From positions 2,170,001-2,234,000 of the forward strand of contig NC_007973.1 of assembly GCF_000196015.1 (NCBI RefSeq): a stretch of DNA of 64,000 nt, read 5' to 3'. Position numbers and translations under genes: made by a program. Source of the stretch: Cupriavidus metallidurans CH34 (GTDB lineage: Bacteria > Pseudomonadota > Gammaproteobacteria > Burkholderiales > Burkholderiaceae). The notes below the pieces were generated by a model. That model saw only the letters and a list, made by a program, of their open reading frames with translations. It had not been told where the DNA came from and made no database searches. Positions 1 to 7,961 of the stretch are shown here, piece by piece (within the stretch, counting starts at the first letter, position 1; each line of letters begins with the position of its first letter).

Positions 1-1062
1 CAAGGCCAGCGCCTCGGGACTGGGGCGCGAGACGTCGGCACAGGACAGGTAGCGCTGCAGAGGCGTCGCCTCGAGTTCGGCGTGTTCCTTGTGGTGGTAT
101 TCCTGCTCGACCCAGGCCTGCGTGGCGAGGTTCAATTGCTCCAGGGTGAGGTGCGACTCACCTTCGAGCATGGCCATCAGCCGGGACTCGAGCTGTCCCC
201 AGAAGCGTTCCTGCTTGGCATTCTGGTATGGGCTGTAGGGCAAGGTAGTCTGGTGCAGGATGCCCAGACTGGCCAGCCCCTCGACGAACTCGTCGGCCAT
301 CATGGCTGCGCCGTTATCGGTCATGATGGCCCGCGGCAGCCCTCGCTTCATGATCGCCTGCGAGACGCCGTGCACCAGCGAGGCAGTGGTCTCGTCGAGG
401 AACCACTGCAGGTGGCAGACCAGCCGCGAATGGTCGTCCATAATGCAGAGCAGCAGCGGCTTGTGCCACTGCCCATCGGGGGTGAGCACCTTGCGCGAAC
501 CATGGTGGAAGTCCAGGTGCCAGAGCGCGGCCACGTGGTCGACCTCGTAGCTACGCACCTCGCGTGCCTCGCGGCGAGCCGCAGCAGCGATGGCCCCATC
601 CGTGCTCGAGCGCGGGGTTGGCTTGCGCACCAGACCCTGCGCCTTCAGATACCGGCACACCGTGGTGTAGGACGGCAGCGTGTCCGGGCCATCCTTGGTC
701 GCGACGCGCAGGTTGTCGTAATGCAACTGCATGGTCCAGCCGGGGTGCTGACGGTACTGCTCGACCAGCGCTTCGATGATGGCTGGGCTCAGACTGACGA
801 AGTGGCCGCAATCGTCGCGCAGTCGGTTCTTGAGTTGATCGACCGGATCCTGGACGTGACGGGCCCGGTAATACCAGCGTTCGATGGAAGACGCGCCGAA
901 CTGAACGTCGGCGCCGGTGATGGGGTGCCGCCAGACCTTGGCGGCCAGTGCCTGGAACGCTTGCTGCAATTCTCCTTTGGCAGGCGGCGAAGCCAGCAAA
1001 GGGCCAATGACCGAGAAGCGCAAGCGCGCCCATCGGTTGCGATGATCAATCGATAGTGACAT
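1..1062 (-). CDS. DDE transposase, copy 1, partial at window edge
   Basis: N-terminal 354 codons of the same 479-residue transposase found complete at 5388-6827. The part present includes all three acidic catalytic positions (D184, D249 and E285 in the complete protein). The C-terminus runs off the left edge. The start ATG at 1062 lies downstream of the Cys-rich gene, as in copy 2. Nothing in the visible part suggests inactivation. Confidence 0.85.
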   Translation of the reverse strand, partial: MSLSIDHRNRWARLRFSVIGPLLASPPAKGELQQAFQALAAKVWRHPITGADVQFGASSIERWYYRARHVQDPVDQLKNRLRDDCGHFVSLSPAIIEALVEQYRQHPGWTMQLHYDNLRVATKDGPDTLPSYTTVCRYLKAQGLVRKPTPRSSTDGAIAAAARREAREVRSYEVDHVAALWHLDFHHGSRKVLTPDGQWHKPLLLCIMDDHSRLVCHLQWFLDETTASLVHGVSQAIMKRGLPRAIMTDNGAAMMADEFVEGLASLGILHQTTLPYSPYQNAKQERFWGQLESRLMAMLEGESHLTLEQLNLATQAWVEQEYHHKEHAELEATPLQRYLSCADVSRPSPEALAL

Positions 1063-1173
1063 GACTCTCCGTTGGGGGGATAACGGGAGCAGGCTACGGG
1101 CAGTGCGGGTGACCCGCCATCGACATGTTCTGCGGGAGATTCCCCTATCTGGCGCATCCCTCAGCCAGCGTGG

Positions 1174-1701
1174 TCAGGCCGGGCCCAGCAGCAGAAGCAA
1201 CACCGCGGCCAGACGCTCGTCTTCGCTGTCGTGCTCGACCGATTGCAGCAGGCAGTCGGGATAGATGAACGGCTCGGGCGTTGGCGGGATGAGGCCACGC
1301 AGCCACCGACCGACGGGGGTCTTGGGGAAGGTCTCGGTCCACCACTGACGCCAGCGCTTGAGCGTGGCCCAACTGATCGCCGGCAGGCCGTCCAGGCAGG
1401 CGCCAGTGGCACGGCTCGATCGCAGTACCAGGACAATGGCCAGCCAGACACGCCGGCCGAGAAAGCGCACCGAATCGGGCGTCATGCGTTTGCGGCATCC
1501 GGCACAGCACAGGCTCAGGCGCGTATTGCAGTCCGGGTGTGCTGCCGGTGGGCATCCGCGCGGCTTACGCGGATAGTTGGCACTGTGCAGCACAGAGCCG
1601 CAATGGCAGCAGCCCCTGTCTCGCGCCACCTTCATCAAGTCTTCGTCGATCCGGCGCAACAGGGCAAAAAACGCTGGCGTTTGTAGCAAGGCATGGCACA
1701 C
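1174..1701 (-). CDS. Cys-rich element-encoded protein (DUF6431-like), copy 1
   Basis: Identical translation to the gene at 4749-5276. It is the first gene of the insertion element, about 175 residues from a GTG start preceded by AAGGAG. Paired cysteines (GCCHCGS near the N-terminus and CCAGCRKR further on) suggest a small zinc-binding fold. The DUF6431 label is from memory of proteins accompanying this kind of transposase and ATPase. Its job in transposition is not known to me. Confidence 0.7.
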   Translation of the reverse strand: MCHALLQTPAFFALLRRIDEDLMKVARDRGCCHCGSVLHSANYPRKPRGCPPAAHPDCNTRLSLCCAGCRKRMTPDSVRFLGRRVWLAIVLVLRSSRATGACLDGLPAISWATLKRWRQWWTETFPKTPVGRWLRGLIPPTPEPFIYPDCLLQSVEHDSEDERLAAVLLLLLGPA

Positions 1702-1853
1702 TGCTGAGGTCTCCTTCATTGCTCGACACAATAAAGGCGACATCTTCCCTCAGGCGCGTGCATGCACGCTCCCTGAGGGAACCCCTCCAGCGTCCATCAC
1801 CGTTCTTGCTCAAATCCCCACGCTTTCGGCATCACGAAAGCTGCTTATGCACA

Positions 1854-2324
1854 CTGAATACCGGCCTGCGCCGGGGCGAATTGCTGGCGCTGGAATGGAC
1901 GGACATTGATTTAGAGCACGCGGTGCTGACCGTGCGCCGCGCGACCGCGAAGGGCGACAGGACCCGCCGCGTGCCGCTGAACGCTGAAGCGCTCGATGCG
2001 CTTACGCGCTGGAAGCCGCTTGCGCACAAGGTCTATGTTTTTGCGGGCGAGGATGGGCAACCGCTGAGCGAAATCAAAACGGCATGGTTGCAAGTTTTAC
2101 GCGACGCAAAAATCAGCAATTACCGCTGGCATGACCACCGGCATGATTTTGCGAGCCAGCTAGTAATGCGCGGGGTGGACCTCAATACATTGCGGGAACT
2201 GTTGGGGCACGCGGACCTGAAAATGGTTCTGCGTTACGCGCACTTGTCGCCCGAGCATACCGCCGCTGCCGTGGCGCTGCTGGATGCGCCGAAAATAACG
2301 TTGCCCCGGGCGCAAACATCATGA
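1854..2324 (+). pseudogene. Tyrosine integrase, C-terminal catalytic part, truncated by insertion element
   Basis: The frame entering at 1854 directly after the element end encodes about 156 residues with the tyrosine-recombinase catalytic signature: the box I arginine in NTGLRRGELLAL, WHDHRHDFAS carrying the H-x-x-R motif, and GHADLKMVLRYAHLS containing the catalytic tyrosine. The N-terminal core-binding domain is missing and should lie beyond the other end of element copy 1, outside the window. It would have excised and integrated the island. An apparent start upstream lies inside the inserted element and is not the native start. The gene overlaps the next one by ATGA. Confidence 0.88.
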
Positions 2325-2926
2325 TTTATCTGGACGATGCGACCGCCGCCGAGCTGCGTGCCGGGTACGAAATGGAATTACCCCTCACGCCGGTAGGTGA
2401 GGTGGATAAATTTCTGGCCGACTTCGTGGATGCAACAGAATTCATTGGGCTTACCGTCTTTGAACAGACGCAGGAAAAGCGCCGGGGGGCTTTCGATAAG
2501 GCAGCGACTGCCCTTATGAACTTGCTCGAAGCACTATCCGGTCTGAGCGATATCGATAATTCTCAACTGAGATTCTTGCTAACGGTCGAAATCGAGTCGC
2601 GCCTGCCGGAATCGCTGAGGCTCCAATGGCAGGAAATCGTTTCAAGCCTTACGAAAACCGACGCGTTGGCAGCCTTGGGGCAACTCGATTTGCACGCGCG
2701 GGGCATGGCACAAGTCGCGCAAGGCGGCGAGCGGCTGGAAGCGTTCGCCGGCAGGATGCTACTGAGAGTTTTTCGCAAGCATCACTTGCCGTGGGATTAT
2801 GCGGAAACCGGTTATGCAGCCACTTGCCTGCGAGTTATGCTGCGATTATCAGGTCGGGATGATATTACCGAGCAGAAACGGATTCGTCACTGGCTGGAAA
2901 AGGCAGAACAGCCCCGTAGCAGATAA
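2321..2926 (+). CDS. Island protein of unknown function, 201 aa
   Basis: Starts with ATG overlapping the integrase stop (ATGA), so it is translationally coupled to the integrase. It is predicted soluble, largely helical and acidic in its first half, with no cysteine motif, membrane segment or signal peptide I can recognise. The second half contains an L/R-rich helical stretch (GRMLLRVFRKHHLPWDY). Coupling to the integrase suggests a role in the element's own biology, but I do not assign one. An inverted repeat follows the stop. Confidence 0.7.
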   Translation: MIYLDDATAAELRAGYEMELPLTPVGEVDKFLADFVDATEFIGLTVFEQTQEKRRGAFDKAATALMNLLEALSGLSDIDNSQLRFLLTVEIESRLPESLRLQWQEIVSSLTKTDALAALGQLDLHARGMAQVAQGGERLEAFAGRMLLRVFRKHHLPWDYAETGYAATCLRVMLRLSGRDDITEQKRIRHWLEKAEQPRSR

Positions 2927-2937
2927 TCCAGAAATCT

Positions 2938-2977
2938 GCCGCAAAAACAGCCGGAATTTTATTGGCGTTTTTGCGGC
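2938..2977 (+). terminator. 11-bp inverted repeat after integrase operon
   Basis: GCCGCAAAAAC (2938-2948) and GTTTTTGCGGC (2967-2977) form a perfect 11-bp inverted repeat with an 18-nt loop just after the 201-residue gene. There is no clear U-tract on the plus strand, so it may end the integrase transcript weakly or be a protein-binding site upstream of the AlpA-like gene. Confidence 0.5.
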
Positions 2978-3002
2978 AAAACCCGGCAAACCCCCCTAGG
3001 GT

Positions 3003-3019
3003 GTGAATCATATATTCAC
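3003..3019. promoter_or_regulatory. Palindromic operator candidate before AlpA-like gene
   Basis: GTGAAT-CATAT-ATTCAC is a perfect 6-bp-armed palindrome 4 nt before the GGAGG ribosome site (3023-3027) of the HTH gene. Its place suits autoregulation or control by a helper-phage factor. AT-rich centre in GC-rich surroundings. Confidence 0.45.
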
Positions 3020-3033
3020 CCCGGAGGCCCGCC

Positions 3034-3426
3034 GTGCACCCCTCAAATATCGTCCCCGCCGCTGACCCTGACAGCATCCGCGCAGCCGCCTATGAGCCGG
3101 GCGCGATGACCTTGGCGCAATTCTGCCGCCGCTATAATCTCGACCGCTCCACCGTATTCAAGCTGCGCCGCGATGGGCTGGGGCCGGACGAAATCCAGAT
3201 TGGCCGGAAGATTCTCATTACCCACCGGGCCGCCGTGGAATGGGAACTGCAAATGACCCTCCGCAGTAATGAACTGCGGGGAGTGCAGCGCACCCATACC
3301 CCGGCCCCGCCGGCAGTCCACCGACCGCGCGAAGCCGCCGGCCTCCCGAAGAAAGCCGCCGAGCCAGCGAAACGCCCGGGCCGTCCGCCCAAGGTCAAGC
3401 CCGAAGCTGCCCTAGCCGCCGAGTGA
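3034..3426 (+). CDS. AlpA/excisionase-like HTH regulator, 130 aa
   Basis: GTG start with GGAGG six bases upstream. Residues about 22-75 form a MerR/AlpA-type helix-turn-helix: MTLAQFCRRYNLDRSTVFKLRRDG followed by a wing region ending in the hydrophobic IGRKILITHRAAVEWE. The C-terminal third is Pro/Ala/Lys-rich (PAKRPGRPPKVKP), an AT-hook-like tail. Proteins of this kind sit next to integrases and either assist excision or activate satellite genes. It begins a new transcription unit behind a palindrome, followed by the zinc-finger and winged-helix genes. Function is inferred from fold and context. Confidence 0.75.
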   Translation: MHPSNIVPAADPDSIRAAAYEPGAMTLAQFCRRYNLDRSTVFKLRRDGLGPDEIQIGRKILITHRAAVEWELQMTLRSNELRGVQRTHTPAPPAVHRPREAAGLPKKAAEPAKRPGRPPKVKPEAALAAE

Positions 3427-3433
3427 GGCCGCC

Positions 3434-3736
3434 ATGGTTGATGACCTGCTGGCCCGGCTCTACCGCGTGCGGGAGGCTGGCTACAGCCAATGGCTGGCCT
3501 GCTGTCCCGCCTGTCAGGAACCCGGCCGCACGCTGTTGATTCGCAGCAATAGCGACGGCTTCACCCTTATCCATTGCCGCAACGGCTGCCCGCCCGGCTT
3601 CGTGCTGCACGCCGCCGGAGTGCCATGGAGCGTGTTGTTTTCGGATGGGGCGCAGCGCCGCCACGCCTGGCCGCCCGAATGGTGGCGCGAGCCGCCACGC
3701 TACGAGCGCGAGCCGCGCCCGATGGTGGAGCAATGA
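3434..3736 (+). CDS. Primase-type zinc-finger protein without catalytic domain, 100 aa
   Basis: Contains the zinc-ribbon spacing seen at the N-terminus of phage and P4-type primases: CCPACQ near residue 17, a beta stretch (RTLLIRSNSDGFTLIHC), then CRNGCPP. Full primases continue with TOPRIM or archaeal-type primase domains, but this protein stops at residue 100 after a Trp/Arg-rich tail, so it is a stand-alone DNA-binding finger or a remnant. It overlaps the next gene by ATGA, which suggests they work together in replication. Confidence 0.7.
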   Translation: MVDDLLARLYRVREAGYSQWLACCPACQEPGRTLLIRSNSDGFTLIHCRNGCPPGFVLHAAGVPWSVLFSDGAQRRHAWPPEWWREPPRYEREPRPMVEQ

Positions 3737-4196
3737 CCATGAGCAAGAGCAAGCCCACCGAAAAGAGAGAGGTCTACCCCGGAAAATTTGCCGCCGTGCC
3801 GGAGGCCATCCTCTATTCGTCTGCCGTGGTGTCGCTGTCGGACGGCGCCTTTCGTCTTTTGGTGTGTCTGCTGTCCCGGCACAACGGCGCGAACAACGGC
3901 CATTTGAGCGCCACGCAATCCGCCCTCCGGCCCCATGGCTGGGCCTCCAAGTCCAAGCTGGAAAGGGCACTGACCGAGCTAGTGGAGCACCGCCTTCTCG
4001 TACGCGCGCGCGAGGGCGGCCCGCACTGCGCGGCACTGTATGCGCTGTCATGGCTGCCCATCCTCAACTACAACGGCCTGCACCTTACCCCCGACACGTA
4101 CCCGCGCGGAGCGTGGGCAGACTACCGCGCCACGGACAACGGCAAGGCAAGGCGGCGTGTCTCGCGCGCGAATGGGAAGCCACGCGACAGCGGAGG

Positions 4197-4416
4197 AATC
4201 GCCCCTGCTTACGGGGCAATGCGGGCGACTGACGGAACGCTACACGGCCAGCCAATCGCCCCAAAATCGGAAAAAATCGCCCCGTATCAAGGGGCACATT
4301 GCCCCGTATCGTGGGGCGAAATTGCCCCTCCGTACGGGGAGCAGGAAACAGAATCGCCCCTTGATACGGGGCAGTCAGAGGCAAATTCGCGTTTTAATCG
4401 CCCCTCCGTACGGGGA
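4197..4416. repeat. Palindromic iteron cluster, candidate replication origin
   Basis: Six copies of GCCCC-N7-GGGGM (M = C or A), each preceded by AATC or ATT, plus one half-site. GCCCC boxes begin at 4201, 4258 (half-site), 4279, 4301, 4324, 4356 and 4400; the spacer is always 7 nt. Four consecutive boxes are 21, 22 and 23 nt apart, about two helical turns. Because the spacing breaks the reading frame, the repeat is conserved as DNA, not as a protein motif. An AT-rich patch (4382-4399) lies before the last unit. Confidence 0.75.
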
Positions 4417-4591
4417 CAGTTGCATAGTTGCCAGTGTCAGGTGGGATATGACGGGGAGGTTTTAGACCTGCTGCCGTGTCCGCGCTGTGGTGGTGCCCCG
4501 ACCGTGCTGGAACTGGCAAGGGGCGACCTGCCCCCCCTCTGGCTGGTGTCCTGTCGTAATGCCCGCTGCGGCGTGCGCCCCGGCGACACTG

Positions 4592-4596
4592 CCGGC
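4592..4596. repeat. Target-site duplication, left copy (CCGGC)
   Basis: CCGGC immediately before the element end TGTGC at 4597 is repeated as CCGGC at 8114-8118 immediately after the other end. Removing the element with one copy restores an open frame. Confidence 0.92.
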
Positions 4597-4668
4597 TGTG
4601 CATAAGCAGCTTTCGTGATGCCGAAAGCGTGGGGATTTGAGCAAGAACGGTGATGGACGCTGGAGGGG

Positions 4669-4705
4669 TTCCCTCAGGGAGCGTGCATGCACGCGCCTGA
4701 GGGAA
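4669..4705. promoter_or_regulatory. Large nested palindrome in element leader
   Basis: TTCCCTCAGG (4669-4678) and CCTGAGGGAA (4696-4705) are perfect arms surrounding the 14-bp palindrome GCGTGCATGCACGC (4681-4694). It sits between the terminal repeat and the first gene. As RNA it would fold only when transcription enters from outside, which could shield the element genes from read-through expression. Confidence 0.6.
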
Positions 4706-4748
4706 GATGTCGCCTTTATTGTGTCGAGCAATGAAGGAGACCTCAGCA

Positions 4749-5276
4749 GTGTGCCATGCCTTGCTACAAACGCCAGCGTTTTTTGCCCTGTTGCGCCGGA
4801 TCGACGAAGACTTGATGAAGGTGGCGCGAGACAGGGGCTGCTGCCATTGCGGCTCTGTGCTGCACAGTGCCAACTATCCGCGTAAGCCGCGCGGATGCCC
4901 ACCGGCAGCACACCCGGACTGCAATACGCGCCTGAGCCTGTGCTGTGCCGGATGCCGCAAACGCATGACGCCCGATTCGGTGCGCTTTCTCGGCCGGCGT
5001 GTCTGGCTGGCCATTGTCCTGGTACTGCGATCGAGCCGTGCCACTGGCGCCTGCCTGGACGGCCTGCCGGCGATCAGTTGGGCCACGCTCAAGCGCTGGC
5101 GTCAGTGGTGGACCGAGACCTTCCCCAAGACCCCCGTCGGTCGGTGGCTGCGTGGCCTCATCCCGCCAACGCCCGAGCCGTTCATCTATCCCGACTGCCT
5201 GCTGCAATCGGTCGAGCACGACAGCGAAGACGAGCGTCTGGCCGCGGTGTTGCTTCTGCTGCTGGGCCCGGCCTGA
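4749..5276 (+). CDS. Cys-rich element-encoded protein (DUF6431-like)
   Basis: First gene of the insertion element. GTG at 4749 has AAGGAG (4734-4739) nine bases upstream; an in-frame ATG at 4731 is the alternative. The 175 residues carry CCHCGS and CCAGCRKR cysteine pairs, a predicted zinc-binding region, then a Trp-rich segment (TLKRWRQWWTETFP) typical of DNA-binding helices. I recall such proteins as DUF6431 partners of rve-type transposases. A role in end recognition or regulation is a guess. It is followed after about 110 nt by the transposase gene. Confidence 0.75.
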   Translation: MCHALLQTPAFFALLRRIDEDLMKVARDRGCCHCGSVLHSANYPRKPRGCPPAAHPDCNTRLSLCCAGCRKRMTPDSVRFLGRRVWLAIVLVLRSSRATGACLDGLPAISWATLKRWRQWWTETFPKTPVGRWLRGLIPPTPEPFIYPDCLLQSVEHDSEDERLAAVLLLLLGPA

Positions 5277-5387
5277 CCACGCTGGCTGAGGGATGCGCCA
5301 GATAGGGGAATCTCCCGCAGAACATGTCGATGGCGGGTCACCCGCACTGCCCGTAGCCTGCTCCCGTTATCCCCCCAACGGAGAGTC

Positions 5388-6827
5388 ATGTCACTATCGA
5401 TTGATCATCGCAACCGATGGGCGCGCTTGCGCTTCTCGGTCATTGGCCCTTTGCTGGCTTCGCCGCCTGCCAAAGGAGAATTGCAGCAAGCGTTCCAGGC
5501 ACTGGCCGCCAAGGTCTGGCGGCACCCCATCACCGGCGCCGACGTTCAGTTCGGCGCGTCTTCCATCGAACGCTGGTATTACCGGGCCCGTCACGTCCAG
5601 GATCCGGTCGATCAACTCAAGAACCGACTGCGCGACGATTGCGGCCACTTCGTCAGTCTGAGCCCAGCCATCATCGAAGCGCTGGTCGAGCAGTACCGTC
5701 AGCACCCCGGCTGGACCATGCAGTTGCATTACGACAACCTGCGCGTCGCGACCAAGGATGGCCCGGACACGCTGCCGTCCTACACCACGGTGTGCCGGTA
5801 TCTGAAGGCGCAGGGTCTGGTGCGCAAGCCAACCCCGCGCTCGAGCACGGATGGGGCCATCGCTGCTGCGGCTCGCCGCGAGGCACGCGAGGTGCGTAGC
5901 TACGAGGTCGACCACGTGGCCGCGCTCTGGCACCTGGACTTCCACCATGGTTCGCGCAAGGTGCTCACCCCCGATGGGCAGTGGCACAAGCCGCTGCTGC
6001 TCTGCATTATGGACGACCATTCGCGGCTGGTCTGCCACCTGCAGTGGTTCCTCGACGAGACCACTGCCTCGCTGGTGCACGGCGTCTCGCAGGCGATCAT
6101 GAAGCGAGGGCTGCCGCGGGCCATCATGACCGATAACGGCGCAGCCATGATGGCCGACGAGTTCGTCGAGGGGCTGGCCAGTCTGGGCATCCTGCACCAG
6201 ACTACCTTGCCCTACAGCCCATACCAGAATGCCAAGCAGGAACGCTTCTGGGGACAGCTCGAGTCCCGGCTGATGGCCATGCTCGAAGGTGAGTCGCACC
6301 TCACCCTGGAGCAATTGAACCTCGCCACGCAGGCCTGGGTCGAGCAGGAATACCACCACAAGGAACACGCCGAACTCGAGGCGACGCCTCTGCAGCGCTA
6401 CCTGTCCTGTGCCGACGTCTCGCGCCCCAGTCCCGAGGCGCTGGCCTTGCGCCGGGCCTTCCGTATCCGCCAGCATCGCCGCCAGCGCAGAACCGACGGC
6501 ACCTTCACGTTGGACGGCGTGCGCTTCGAGATCCCCGGCGCTTACCGCCACCTCGAGCAAGTCTGCCTGAGCTACGCGCGCTGGGATCTCTCCCAAGTCG
6601 ACCTGATCGATGCGCGCATCGGCGCGATCCTGGCCGCCGTGTTCCCGCTGGACAAGTCTGCCAATGCCGACGCACGGCGCGCGCATCTCACGGCCAAGGG
6701 TGCCTCGCCTGCTAACGAGGAACCCGCGCAGGCTGGCACTGCGCCGCTGCTGCGTCAGTTGCTCGCCGAACACGCCGCCACCGGCCTGCCGCCGGCCTAT
6801 CTCCCACCCGCACCCACCAAGCTATGA
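5388..6827 (+). CDS. DDE (rve-type) transposase, 479 aa
   Basis: Integrase-core transposase. The RNase-H-fold triad is visible: D184 in WHLDFHHG, D249 in IMTDNGAAM and E285 in KQERFWGQ, giving the D-x(35)-E spacing of rve transposases. The N-terminal part is basic and helical, likely for end binding; the C-terminal part (about residues 350-420) contains a basic region and a beta-rich segment resembling the Mu-type C-terminal barrel. It overlaps the ATPase gene by ATGA, so the two are made together. The family's ATPase normally chooses target DNA and activates the transposase. Confidence 0.92.
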   Translation: MSLSIDHRNRWARLRFSVIGPLLASPPAKGELQQAFQALAAKVWRHPITGADVQFGASSIERWYYRARHVQDPVDQLKNRLRDDCGHFVSLSPAIIEALVEQYRQHPGWTMQLHYDNLRVATKDGPDTLPSYTTVCRYLKAQGLVRKPTPRSSTDGAIAAAARREAREVRSYEVDHVAALWHLDFHHGSRKVLTPDGQWHKPLLLCIMDDHSRLVCHLQWFLDETTASLVHGVSQAIMKRGLPRAIMTDNGAAMMADEFVEGLASLGILHQTTLPYSPYQNAKQERFWGQLESRLMAMLEGESHLTLEQLNLATQAWVEQEYHHKEHAELEATPLQRYLSCADVSRPSPEALALRRAFRIRQHRRQRRTDGTFTLDGVRFEIPGAYRHLEQVCLSYARWDLSQVDLIDARIGAILAAVFPLDKSANADARRAHLTAKGASPANEEPAQAGTAPLLRQLLAEHAATGLPPAYLPPAPTKL

Positions 6828-7657
6828 ATCAACCCAACCTGCTGGCCTTGTACGGTCTGAAGTTCAACCCCTTCGCCCAGGACATCCCCGTCGAGGCCGT
6901 GTTCGTGCCACCCAAGCTCGATCACTTCTGCTGGCGCATTGAGAACGGTATGGCCCGCGAAGGCGGCTTCGCCATGGTGCATGGCGACCCCGGTTGCGGC
7001 AAGAGCGTCACGCTGCGCCTGCTCCATCAGCGCCTCATGCGCGTCCCCGATCTGATGGTCGGCTCGATCGCTCACCCACAGAGCAATCTGGCGGACTTCT
7101 ATCGCGAGCTCAGCGACATCTTTACCGTACCGCTCAAGCCCCACAATCGCTGGGGCGGCTTCAAGGCGCTGCGCGAGCGCTGGCTCACCCACATGGAGGC
7201 CAGCCGCCGCCGCTGCGTGCTGCTCATCGATGAAGCCCAGGAGATGGCGGTGCCAGCCCTCTCGGAACTGCGCCTGCTCGCACAGGCACGCTTCGACTCG
7301 CAATTGCTGCTGTGCGTGGTGCTTGCCGGCGACGCTCGCCTGCCGGAGAAGTTCAGCCGCGAGGACCTGATCCCGCTGGGCAGCCGCATCCGCTGCCGTC
7401 TGGCGCTGGAGAGTGCGAGCATCGACGAGCTGCAGGCCTGCCTGGACCACTTGCTGGCCGCCGCCGGCAACGCCACCCTGATGACCATGCCATTGCGCCA
7501 GACCCTGTGTGAGCACGCCGCCGGCAATTACCGCATCCTGATGAACCTGGCGGGCGAGCTTCTGGCCCAGGCCGCGCAGCGGGAGCTACCGCAGATCGAC
7601 GAGAAGCTCTATCTGGAAACCTACAGCGCAACCCTGAACCGCCGCGCCAGGCGGTGA
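6824..7657 (+). CDS. AAA ATPase transposition helper (TniB/ExeA-like), 277 aa
   Basis: Walker A GDPGCGKS at residues 54-61, Walker B VLLIDEAQE around residue 130, and a sensor region LLCVVLAGD. The N-terminus (YGLKFNPFAQD) matches the ExeA/TniB-type start. Such ATPases bind target DNA and recruit the transposase in Mu, Tn7 and Tn5053 systems, some giving target immunity. Translationally coupled to the transposase (ATGA at 6824). Two copies of this element lie only 2.7 kb apart, so strong local immunity is unlikely. Confidence 0.88.
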   Translation: MNQPNLLALYGLKFNPFAQDIPVEAVFVPPKLDHFCWRIENGMAREGGFAMVHGDPGCGKSVTLRLLHQRLMRVPDLMVGSIAHPQSNLADFYRELSDIFTVPLKPHNRWGGFKALRERWLTHMEASRRRCVLLIDEAQEMAVPALSELRLLAQARFDSQLLLCVVLAGDARLPEKFSREDLIPLGSRIRCRLALESASIDELQACLDHLLAAAGNATLMTMPLRQTLCEHAAGNYRILMNLAGELLAQAAQRELPQIDEKLYLETYSATLNRRARR

Positions 7658-7710
7658 GTGGCGCCGTTGGCCATCGCCGCCACGTCCATCAACACAACGA
7701 CGACATCACC

Positions 7711-7926
7711 ATGACCTTCCACCAGCCATCCGGCATCGCCCAGGGGCTGCCCCTGCTCATTGATGCCAACTGGACGCCCGCGCAGGCCTGGGCTGTGATC
7801 GAATTGCTCGACGATCTGCGCGACCGTCTGCATGCTCACTATCAATTGGCCTTGGCCCAGTGGCTGGCCGAAGATCGGCAGGAGCATCCTGATGGCCTTG
7901 GCGATCTCGCAGATAACGACTTCTGA
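7711..7926 (+). CDS. Small element-encoded protein, 71 aa
   Basis: Fourth frame of the element. ATG at 7711 opens MTFHQPSGIAQGLPLL; a GTG at 7654 overlapping the ATPase stop is an alternative longer start but would include a His-rich stretch that looks untranslated. The protein is mostly helical and acidic (TPAQAWAVIELLDDLRDRL). A perfect terminator hairpin follows five bases after the stop. Function unknown; position suggests a regulator or accessory factor of the element. Confidence 0.6.
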   Translation: MTFHQPSGIAQGLPLLIDANWTPAQAWAVIELLDDLRDRLHAHYQLALAQWLAEDRQEHPDGLGDLADNDF

Positions 7927-7930
7927 TCCA

Positions 7931-7961
7931 GTAACAAGGGGCCCGCCGGGCCCCTTGTTAC
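7931..7961 (+). terminator. Element terminator, 14-bp perfect stem
   Basis: GTAACAAGGGGCCC (7931-7944), loop GCC, GGGCCCCTTGTTAC (7948-7961). A perfect 14-bp stem with a 3-nt loop directly after the last element gene; no long U-tract, so it may also act as a protein site. Confidence 0.7.

Larger units (their letters stand above)
1..1853 (-). mobile_element. Insertion element copy 1, cut by window edge
   Basis: Reverse-complement copy of the complete element at 4597-8113; coordinates of the two copies sum to 6450, so base 1 here matches base 6449 there. All reading frames translate identically in both copies, implying recent duplication. The outer end is TTATGCACA at 1845-1853. The copy carries the Cys-rich first gene and the first 354 codons of the transposase, and interrupts the island integrase. 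The large leader palindrome of copy 2 is mirrored at 1745-1781. Confidence 0.9.
3733..4605 (+). pseudogene. Winged-helix replication-initiator-like protein, 3' end displaced by insertion element
   Basis: ATG at 3733 overlaps the previous stop (ATGA). Residues about 20-115 look like a winged helix (LSDGAFRLLVCLL, SKSKLERALTELVEHRLLVRARE), as in lambda O-type initiators. A long low-complexity linker follows whose DNA is the iteron cluster at 4197-4416. The end holds the start of a Lar-like zinc ribbon (LLPCPRCGGAPTVLE, VSCRNARCGV). The native frame runs to 4596; the last codons Cys-Ala-stop belong to the insertion element. Joining 4596 to 8119 restores the frame to 8202. The 290-residue product may retain DNA binding. 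Initiator role is inferred. Confidence 0.75.

Noticed and set aside
1539..1853. Apparent N-terminal extension of the integrase frame
   Set aside because: These bases are antisense sequence of the insertion element; the native integrase part begins at 1854.
4254..4416. Iteron region read as a CRISPR array
   Set aside because: Units are short palindromes with 21-44-nt spacing and no unique spacers of constant size, and no cas genes are near.
4254..4416. Iteron region read as protein repeat (IAPxxG)
   Set aside because: The units occur in three reading frames, so the repeated entity is DNA.
5394..6773. 459-codon open frame antisense to the transposase
   Set aside because: A GC-rich shadow of the real gene; translation is Gln/Arg/Val-biased with no recognisable domain, and the sense frame has all DDE residues.
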